The translations under genes and the position numbers were made by a program. A stretch of 64,000 nucleotides of DNA from Lentzea terrae (lineage in GTDB: Bacteria; Actinomycetota; Actinomycetes; Mycobacteriales; Pseudonocardiaceae). The stretch spans positions 1 through 64,000 of the forward strand of contig NZ_QFWW01000030.1 of NCBI RefSeq assembly GCF_003265345.1, given 5' to 3'. The notes beneath the pieces were generated by a model. The model had not been told where the DNA came from, searched no databases, and worked only from the letters and a program-made list of their open reading frames with translations. Positions 58,935 to 64,000 of the stretch are shown one piece after another (the stretch's first letter is position 1; each line of letters starts with the position of its first letter).

Positions 58935-59690
58935 GTGATCAAGGACTTCGGGGCCGGCCTCGCTCTGCTGCTGCGCGGGTTCCAGCTGGTGTTCAGCTCA
59001 CCCAAGCGCGTGCTCGTCGGGGCGGTGCCCGCGGTCATCACCGCCGCGCTGATGATCACCGGCTGGGTGCTGCTGTTCACGAACATCGAGTCGATCGCCG
59101 ACTGGCTCACCGGGTTCGCCGACTCGTGGAGCGAGACCCTGCGCGACGTCGTCGAGGTCGCCGTCGGCATCTCGGTGATCGCGGTGGTCCTCGGCCTGAG
59201 CGTGCTGCTGTTCACCGCGATCACGATCATGATCGGTGGCCCGTTCTACGAGTACATCGCCGAGGAGGTCGAGGACGAGCTCGGCGGAGTGCCCGGCGCG
59301 GAACAGGTCGGCTGGTGGCGCGGGTTCGCGGTGGGGCTGCGCAGCACGCTCCTGCTGGTCGGCACGTCGATCCTGTTCGCGATCCCTCTGTTCGTGTGCG
59401 GCTTCATCCCCTTCATCGGGCAGACCGTGGTGCCGGTGCTGGCCGTGTGCATCAACGGGTACCTGCTCGGCATCGAGCTCACCGGCATCCCGTTCACGCG
59501 GCGCGGCAAGTCGTTCAAGGAGCGCCGCCGGGTGCTCGCGACGCGCCGGTCGATGGTGCTCGGGTTCGCCGTGCCCGCGTACCTGCTGTGCCTGATCCCG
59601 CTGGCCGCGATCATCGTGATCCCGGCGGCGATGGCAGGCGGCACGGTGTTGTCGCACCGCCTGCTCTCCGGAGACCGCACTACTACGTGA
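58935..59690 (+). CDS. EI24 domain (CysZ-like) membrane protein
   Basis: A 251-residue membrane protein from GTG 58935, 7 nt after the -10 TATCCT (58923-58928), so leaderless. Family motifs are KDFGAGLALLLRGFQLVFSSPKRVLVGAVPAVITAALM, then ISVIAVVLGLSVLLFTAITIMIGGPFYEYIAEEVEDELGG and LGIELTGIPFTRRGKSFKERRRVLATRRSMVLGFAVPAYLLCLIPLAAIIVIPAAMAGGTVLSHRLL. About four to six TM helices. CysZ imports sulfate in enterobacteria; the actinobacterial homologues are uncharacterised. Confidence 0.9.
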   Translation: MIKDFGAGLALLLRGFQLVFSSPKRVLVGAVPAVITAALMITGWVLLFTNIESIADWLTGFADSWSETLRDVVEVAVGISVIAVVLGLSVLLFTAITIMIGGPFYEYIAEEVEDELGGVPGAEQVGWWRGFAVGLRSTLLLVGTSILFAIPLFVCGFIPFIGQTVVPVLAVCINGYLLGIELTGIPFTRRGKSFKERRRVLATRRSMVLGFAVPAYLLCLIPLAAIIVIPAAMAGGTVLSHRLLSGDRTTT

Positions 59691-59714
59691 GACTTACTGG
59701 GTGAGACTCACTGG
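59687..59714. repeat. 14-bp tandem duplication at the ends of two convergent genes
   Basis: GTGAGACTTACTGG is followed directly by GTGAGACTCACTGG (one mismatch). The first copy contains the stop of the EI24 gene; the second contains the stop codon of the beta-propeller gene on the other strand. Confidence 0.7.
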
Positions 59715-61669
59715 GTGAACGGCAACCAGGCCTGCTGCGCCAGGCCGTTGCGCGCGTTGATCTGCACGCCGGCCCCGGACACCGACCAGAGCTGGTCGCC
59801 GATCACGATCGTCCGCCGGGCCTGGACGTAGTGGTTGTGCTGGCCGAGCGGGGCGACGATCTTGCCGACCTCCTTGAGCTGGTCGCCCTCGACGCGCAGC
59901 ACCAGCGAGGAGAAGTCGTTCTGGTAGTGCTGCGCCACCGGGATGACCAGCGTGCCGTCCTGCGGCCAGTACAGGAACGCGTGCGGGTCGTACTGGGCCT
60001 CGGAGTTCGAGCCCGGCAGGTGGTACTGCGCGAGCCGTTGCGGTGACGCGGGGTTCCGCACGTCGAACAACGACACCTGCGTGCCGGTGGTACGGCCCTG
60101 CTCGGTGGCCTCCTGACCGACGCCGATCAGCCTGCCGTCGCCCGCGGGGTGCAGGTAGGCGGAGTAGCCGGTGATCTTCAGCTCGCCCATCACCTTGGGC
60201 TGCTTGGGATCGCTCAGGTCCAGCGTGTAGAGCGGGTCGGTCTGCCGGAACGTGACGACGTAGCCCAGCTTGCCGATGAACCGGACGCTGTAGATGCGCT
60301 CGCCCTTGCCGAGGCCGCCGATCTGGCCTTCCTTGGTCAGCTGGTTTCCGTTGCGGCGCAACGTCGTGACGAAGCTTTCGGACGGTGGCGGCGCTGGTTG
60401 TTCTTGCTGTGGCGCGATGTCGATGGGCATGCGCCAGCAGCAACGGACTTCCGTGCCCGACGTGGTGGCGACGCGGAGGACGCCGTCGTGCTCGGACAGC
60501 GAGTACTGGTTCAGCAGCGTGCCGTTGACGTCACCGGACGCGACGTGCTTCGGCGGGCCGGCCTGGCTGATGTCGAACTGGTGGATCGCCGTGGTGATCG
60601 GGCGCTGCACCGGTGGCCTGCCGGGAAGTTCGGGCAGCAGGCGGTGGTCGTCGGCGATGTAGAGGTTGCGGTCGGTGCCGTACACGGTGTCGCCGTCGGC
60701 CACGATCGAGACCGGCTGGCCGGTGCCGAGCTGCCCGGACAGGTCGAACGTGAGCACGGTCAGCATCGACGTCGCCGAGTGCGAGGAAGGACGGCTGATG
60801 TTCGCGCAGTCGACGAGCGTTCCGTTGCTCTTGGCGCCGTTCTGGTCGAGCTCGTAGCGCGGCAGCCACGAGGTGATCGGCTCGCTGTGCAGGATCTCCT
60901 TGTTGCGGCGCAAGGATCCTGCTTCGTTGGTCGACTCGTTCGGGTAGACCCACGGCAGGCGCGGCTGCGACCGGACGACGACGCGGGCGGTGCCGCCGAT
61001 CTGGCGGGCGTCGAGGTAGAGGCCGTCGGTCCGCAGGCTGCCGATCTGCTTGAGCGCCTTGAGGTCCACGAGAATCAGCTCGCTGCCGAACTCGGGGACG
61101 AACGACGGCTGGTCGGGCGGCAGCGCGGGTTTCGCCATCGAGCCGGAGTTCTCGACGACCACCAGCGCGCGGTCCCCGGAGACCAGCAGCTGGCTCACGT
61201 GCCGCTGACCGAGGTCGACCGTGCCGGTGAAGGACTTGCTCGCGACGTCGATCACGCGCAGCTTGCCGTCGGCGACGGAGACGACACGTTTTCCGTCCGT
61301 CTTGACGACATCCGGCTCGTCGACGCCCTGCTCGTGGACGTTCGTCGTCGAGTGTTCCTGATTTTGTGCGGGCGGCGTGGCAGGCATGCTCTTCTGCTGC
61401 GCGACGCCACCCGTGTTCGAGTCCGTGGTCATGCCCTCGGCGGCGAAGATCCGCGCGTTGCCCCCAAGGCCGTACGCGCCGACGTACGGAGCCATGGCGT
61501 TGCGCAGTTCGGACAGTGCGTTGTCGCACGAGTCGAACGCGACGAGACGCACCGGCCCGTAGTCCACGATCGGTGGTGGCGCGGGGGTTTCGTCCCGCAC
61601 CGCGGAGCTCACACTCGCTCCGGCGACGGCCAGCACGGCGGCACCGGCCAACAGCTTTCTGCCGTTCAT
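59708..61669 (-). CDS. secreted beta-propeller domain protein
   Basis: A 653-residue exported protein from ATG 61669 with a signal peptide (MNGRKLLAGAAVLAVAGASVSSA). The beta-propeller (Beta_propel, COG4880-type) has the hallmark segment TTNVHEQGVDEPDVVKTDGKRVVSVADGKLRVIDV and repeats such as GELKITGYSAYLHPAGDGRLIGVGQEA and YDPHAFLYWPQDGTLVIPVA. These proteins are cell-surface or secreted; function is unknown, possibly protein or polysaccharide binding. It is downstream of the serine protease gene with a strong hairpin between them. Confidence 0.9.
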   Translation of the reverse strand: MNGRKLLAGAAVLAVAGASVSSAVRDETPAPPPIVDYGPVRLVAFDSCDNALSELRNAMAPYVGAYGLGGNARIFAAEGMTTDSNTGGVAQQKSMPATPPAQNQEHSTTNVHEQGVDEPDVVKTDGKRVVSVADGKLRVIDVASKSFTGTVDLGQRHVSQLLVSGDRALVVVENSGSMAKPALPPDQPSFVPEFGSELILVDLKALKQIGSLRTDGLYLDARQIGGTARVVVRSQPRLPWVYPNESTNEAGSLRRNKEILHSEPITSWLPRYELDQNGAKSNGTLVDCANISRPSSHSATSMLTVLTFDLSGQLGTGQPVSIVADGDTVYGTDRNLYIADDHRLLPELPGRPPVQRPITTAIHQFDISQAGPPKHVASGDVNGTLLNQYSLSEHDGVLRVATTSGTEVRCCWRMPIDIAPQQEQPAPPPSESFVTTLRRNGNQLTKEGQIGGLGKGERIYSVRFIGKLGYVVTFRQTDPLYTLDLSDPKQPKVMGELKITGYSAYLHPAGDGRLIGVGQEATEQGRTTGTQVSLFDVRNPASPQRLAQYHLPGSNSEAQYDPHAFLYWPQDGTLVIPVAQHYQNDFSSLVLRVEGDQLKEVGKIVAPLGQHNHYVQARRTIVIGDQLWSVSGAGVQINARNGLAQQAWLPFTQ

Positions 61670-61690
61670 GTCATCAGGACGTAAGCAGGG

Positions 61691-61729
61691 CCGGGAAGGG
61701 TTGCCCGCAGTTGCGACAACCCTTCCCGG
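61691..61729 (-). terminator. terminator hairpin after the serine protease gene
   Basis: CCGGGAAGGGTTG and CAACCCTTCCCGG form a perfect 13-bp stem with a 13-nt loop, 8 bp after the protease stop on the minus strand and 22 bp before the beta-propeller start. No U-tract follows. It may end the protease transcript or partially attenuate read-through. Confidence 0.7.
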
Positions 61730-61736
61730 GTCGTGC

Positions 61737-62555
61737 CTAGGAGTTGATCTGCGCCTGGATCTGCGTCGCGTAGGTGGAGACGCGGGCGTAGACGCCGGGG
61801 TAACCGGCAGCCGCACAGCCCTCACCCCACGACGTGATGCCGATCAGCTTGCCACCGGCCACGAGCGGGCCACCGGAGTCGCCCTGGCAGGTGTCGGTGC
61901 CGCCCTGGGTGTAGCCGGCGCACACCATGTGCGTGGCGTTGAAGTCGCCCGCGTACGCCGACGAGCAGGTCGAGCTGCTGGTCAGCGGCACAGTGGCCTT
62001 GAGCAGGTAGCGCGAGGCCGAACCACCGGAGCTCGTCGTGCCCCAGCCGAGGATCGTCGAGCTGGTGCCCGCCGCGTACAGCGCGCTGTCCGCACTGGTC
62101 GCGAACTTGAGCGGGGTCTGCGACAGGTTGCGGTCGAGCGTGAGCACCGAGACGTCGTAGCCGCGGGTCACGTCGGTGTAGCTCGGGTGGATCCAGATCT
62201 TCGTGACGCGGGCGACGGTGCCGGCGGTGGAGCTCTTGTCGTCGCGGCCGGCCACGACGCGGACGGCGGACGGCGAGTCGCCGACGGTGCAGTGCGCGGC
62301 CGTGACGACCTTGTTGGGAGCCACGAGCGTGCCACCGCAGTACTGGGACCCGCTGCTCGTCGCCAGGTAGACGACCCACGGGTAGGTGGACGTGCTCGCG
62401 CGCGTTCCACCGACGATCTGAGTGCCGAACTCACCGTCGGGGGTGGGCGTCGGAGCGGCTTCGGCCACGCTGACGCACGCCATTGACAGCGTCGCTGCTG
62501 CCAATGCCGCGCCGAGCAGTGACCGGAGGCGGTGCAGGGTTGCCGCCATGATCAT
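61737..62555 (-). CDS. secreted trypsin-like serine protease (S1 family)
   Basis: A 272-residue secreted protease. The signal peptide (LLGAALAAATLSMACVSVAEA) is followed by a short propeptide and the mature N-terminus IVGGTRASTSTYPWVVYLAT. The catalytic triad is His in VTAAHC, Asp in GYDVSVLTL and Ser in CQGDSGGPL. An Asp six residues before the Ser (GGTDTCQGDSGGP) gives trypsin-like specificity for Lys/Arg. Three disulfide pairs are evident. It resembles Streptomyces griseus trypsin. ATG 62549 is an alternative start. Confidence 0.94.
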   Translation of the reverse strand: MIMAATLHRLRSLLGAALAAATLSMACVSVAEAAPTPTPDGEFGTQIVGGTRASTSTYPWVVYLATSSGSQYCGGTLVAPNKVVTAAHCTVGDSPSAVRVVAGRDDKSSTAGTVARVTKIWIHPSYTDVTRGYDVSVLTLDRNLSQTPLKFATSADSALYAAGTSSTILGWGTTSSGGSASRYLLKATVPLTSSSTCSSAYAGDFNATHMVCAGYTQGGTDTCQGDSGGPLVAGGKLIGITSWGEGCAAAGYPGVYARVSTYATQIQAQINS

Positions 62556-62717
62556 CTCCTTCTTCTGTTGTGGATCCCGGTGCAGGGCCGAGATCGTTTA
62601 CAGATCAACAGAGATTTTCGAGACGGGCCAGGGCTGATCTGCGTAGGCCATTCGGCCGCGTCCACCCGCGCGTGATTGGATCGACGGCGAACAACCCCGT
62701 TCCGAGAGGAAGTTGTG

Positions 62718-63092
62718 ATGGCCCCCACGAAGCCTGAGGTCGACCCGCACGACGGCCCGGCGCCCGCCGACCTGCTGATCGAGGACATCACCGTCGGCGA
62801 CGGCCCGGAGGCCACGGCCGGTCAGTTCGTGTCCGTGCACTACGTCGGTGTCTCGCACTCGACGGGTGAGCAGTTCGACGCGTCCTGGGACCGCGGCGAG
62901 GCGTTCCAGTTCCCGCTCGGCGGCGGCCGCGTCATCGCCGGCTGGGACCAAGGCGTCCAGGGCATGAAGGTCGGTGGCCGTCGCAAGCTGGTCATCCCGC
63001 CCCACCTGGGCTACGGCGCGCGCGGCGCCGGCGGCGTGATCAAGCCCAACGAGACGCTGATCTTCGTCGTCGACCTGCTGGGTGTGAACTAG
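62718..63092 (+). CDS. FKBP-type peptidyl-prolyl cis-trans isomerase
   Basis: A 124-residue FKBP from ATG 62718 (SD GAGAGGA 7 nt upstream). The single FKBP domain has DLLIEDITVGDGPEATAGQFVSVHYVGVSHSTGEQFDASWDRGEAFQFPLGGGRVIAGWDQGVQGMKVGGRRKLVIPPHLGYGARGAGGVIKPNETLIFVVDLLGV. Active-site aromatic residues (Y, F, W, Y) are in place. There is no signal peptide, so it is a cytoplasmic folding helper. A strong terminator follows. Confidence 0.97.
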   Translation: MAPTKPEVDPHDGPAPADLLIEDITVGDGPEATAGQFVSVHYVGVSHSTGEQFDASWDRGEAFQFPLGGGRVIAGWDQGVQGMKVGGRRKLVIPPHLGYGARGAGGVIKPNETLIFVVDLLGVN

Positions 63093-63105
63093 ATCATCGG
63101 CTTCG

Positions 63106-63138
63106 CGGTGTTCCACTGGTCCGGTCAGTGGAACACCG
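63106..63138 (+). terminator. terminator after the FKBP gene
   Basis: CGGTGTTCCACTG and CAGTGGAACACCG form a perfect 13-bp stem with a 7-nt loop, 13 bp after the FKBP stop. It separates FKBP from the T7SS promoter that begins at 63170. Confidence 0.8.
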
Positions 63139-63169
63139 CTGGTCCGAGCGGTCGATTTGGCAAGTCGGC

Positions 63170-63199
63170 GGAACGGGATCACGCCCGCCTGCGTCATCC
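63170..63199 (+). promoter_or_regulatory. ECF-type promoter of the YbaB/EspC operon
   Basis: GGAACG (63170-63175) and CGTC (63192-63195, followed by ATCC) are 16 bp apart, the same as at 28895-28924. The surrounding sequence (GGCAAGT before, CTGCGTCATCCT at the -10) is partly shared too. The transcript would start near 63203. Confidence 0.55.
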
Positions 63200-63233
63200 T
63201 TGAGTCCGCCGCCGCAGTGGGAGGGAATTTCGG

Positions 63234-63764
63234 GTGCCCGAGGACATCGCCGGGTCGGAGCAGATGCTCGCGAACTGGAACCAGAACATCCAGGAACGCG
63301 CCGCGCGCTACCAGGAGATGGCGACCCGCGTTCAGGGCATGACGATCTCCGAGCGGTCGTCGGACGGTGCCGTCGAGCTGACCATCGGCTCCAACGGCAT
63401 CCTGCAGAACCTGGTGATCAACGAGTCCGCCGCGGGCCGGCGGATGGCCGAGATCAGCGGCGAGATCATGAAGCTGTTGCAGCGCGCGCAGTCGAAGATT
63501 CCCGCGCTGCTGCAGGAGGCGATGGCGGAGACCATCGGCACGCAGGACGAGACGGCCAACGTGTTGTTCAACGAGGCCAAGAAGAACTTCCCGGCGCCGC
63601 CGCCGGAGGACGAGCCCCGGTCCCCGTACAGCGGGGTGAACGAGATGAACTTCCGGGTGGAGGACGACGCACCGCCGCCTCCCCCGCGTTCGACGCCGCC
63701 TCCCGCGCGTCGCAGGCCTCCGTCGGACGACGACGACTTCGGCGGCGAGTCCGTGCTCTCCTGA
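63234..63764 (+). CDS. YbaB/EbfC family protein of a type VII secretion locus
   Basis: A 176-residue protein from GTG 63234 (SD GGGAGGG 8 nt upstream). A helix (EDIAGSEQMLANWNQNIQERAARYQEMATRVQGM) precedes the YbaB-like core (SSDGAVELTIGSNGILQNLVINESAAGRRMAEISGEIMKLLQRAQSKIPALLQEAMAETIG). The C-terminal 60 residues are acidic and Pro-rich. Proteins of this type occur in actinobacterial ESX clusters just before EspC-like genes and large substrates. The start PEDIAGS is repeated in the truncated ORF before the toxin at 28969. Confidence 0.88.
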   Translation: MPEDIAGSEQMLANWNQNIQERAARYQEMATRVQGMTISERSSDGAVELTIGSNGILQNLVINESAAGRRMAEISGEIMKLLQRAQSKIPALLQEAMAETIGTQDETANVLFNEAKKNFPAPPPEDEPRSPYSGVNEMNFRVEDDAPPPPPRSTPPPARRRPPSDDDDFGGESVLS

Positions 63765-63801
63765 TCTTTTCCTGTCCGCTGCTCGAACTTGAGGGGGTTC
63801 G

Positions 63802-64000
63802 ATGACCGCCGGTGGTTTCAACGTCACCTCGGACGTGCTGGAAGCGCACGCCAAGGCTTTGCAGGCCCTGCACGGGCGGCTGCAGGGAGCAGTGGACGCG
63901 GCCAACACCGTGTCGATGCCGACCGACGCGTACGGGATCATCTGCCAGCCGTTCCGCATGCTGCTCGACCCGGTCGAGAACTGGGGCATGGACGCGCTGA
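63802..64000 (+). CDS. EspC-like ESX secretion target (partial at window end)
   Basis: An ORF from ATG 63802 runs off the window: TAGGFNVTSDVLEAHAKALQALHGRLQGAVDAANTVSMPTDAYGIICQPFRMLLDPVENWGMDAL. This is the T7SS_ESX_EspC pattern: an N-terminal helical hairpin and the DAYGIICQPF turn. It lies 38 bp after the YbaB-like gene, and GAGGGGG precedes it. The real gene should be followed by a larger ESX substrate or toxin outside the window. Confidence 0.8.
   Translation, partial: MTAGGFNVTSDVLEAHAKALQALHGRLQGAVDAANTVSMPTDAYGIICQPFRMLLDPVENWGMDAL

Overview
The window is GC-rich DNA (roughly 70% G+C by eye) from an actinomycete, most likely Pseudonocardiales (Lentzea/Saccharothrix type). The evidence is the infC-rpmI-rplT operon with a divergent DUF1844 gene, a mycothiol-dependent isomerase-type protein, an F420-type PPOX protein, type VII secretion (YbaB-like and EspC-like) genes, an actinobacterial LexA box on uvrA, and many apparently leaderless genes (TANNNT about 7-9 nt before ATG or GTG). 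The taxon is an inference. No rRNA, tRNA, CRISPR array, insertion sequence or integrase was recognised, and no stretch over 300 bases lacks a gene or gene remnant.

Layout. 0.1-3.1 kb: MerR regulator, S41 peptidase and a cytochrome P450 with an unusual internal shortening. 3.1-5.9 kb: core translation block (TrmH/SpoU methyltransferase, L20, L35, IF-3 with an attenuator-like leader, divergent DUF1844). 6.1-8.0 kb: two uncharacterised membrane or coiled-coil genes and one unknown. 7.4-14.5 kb: a catabolic cluster with two divergent arms (kdgK-like kinase, IclR, RidA and an unknown; D-amino acid deaminase, D-aminoacylase, GntP permease) arranged around a palindromic operator. It fits conversion of an N-acylated 2-amino sugar acid to 2-keto-3-deoxy-6-phosphogluconate. 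14.6-16.7 kb: GH36 alpha-galactosidase with its own promoter. 16.8-19.8 kb: repeat lipoprotein, FAD monooxygenase and its TetR regulator. 19.9-22.3 kb: two tandem VWA-like membrane proteins, the first cut by an in-frame amber codon.

22.3-28.8 kb: SRPBCC protein, SOS-regulated uvrA with a coupled small ORF, DinB/MDMPI protein, acyltransferase-3 and MBL hydrolase. 28.9-34.8 kb: a polymorphic toxin locus with a YbaB-like 5' remnant, a 1613-residue Pro-rich toxin ending in a DNA/RNA non-specific nuclease domain, and two YezG-type immunity genes. A matching intact YbaB/EspC pair closes the window (63.2-64.0 kb), and both loci carry the same GGAAC-N16-CGTCATCC promoter-like block.

34.8-46.7 kb: mixed metabolism and repair, including RNase HI with two zinc-knuckle-like repeats, an MmyB/SDR/PPOX trio, two gene remnants, ArsR/AHSA1, an aaRS-like protein, and a DinB2-like polymerase lacking the usual steric gate, 10 bp from a Nudix gene. 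46.7-63.1 kb: secreted endonuclease, MDR reductase, DinB_2, GNAT, YqeB/TetR, cysteine-desulfurase-like, membrane proteins, XRE-TPR regulator with two coupled small ORFs, beta-propeller protein, trypsin-like protease and FKBP.
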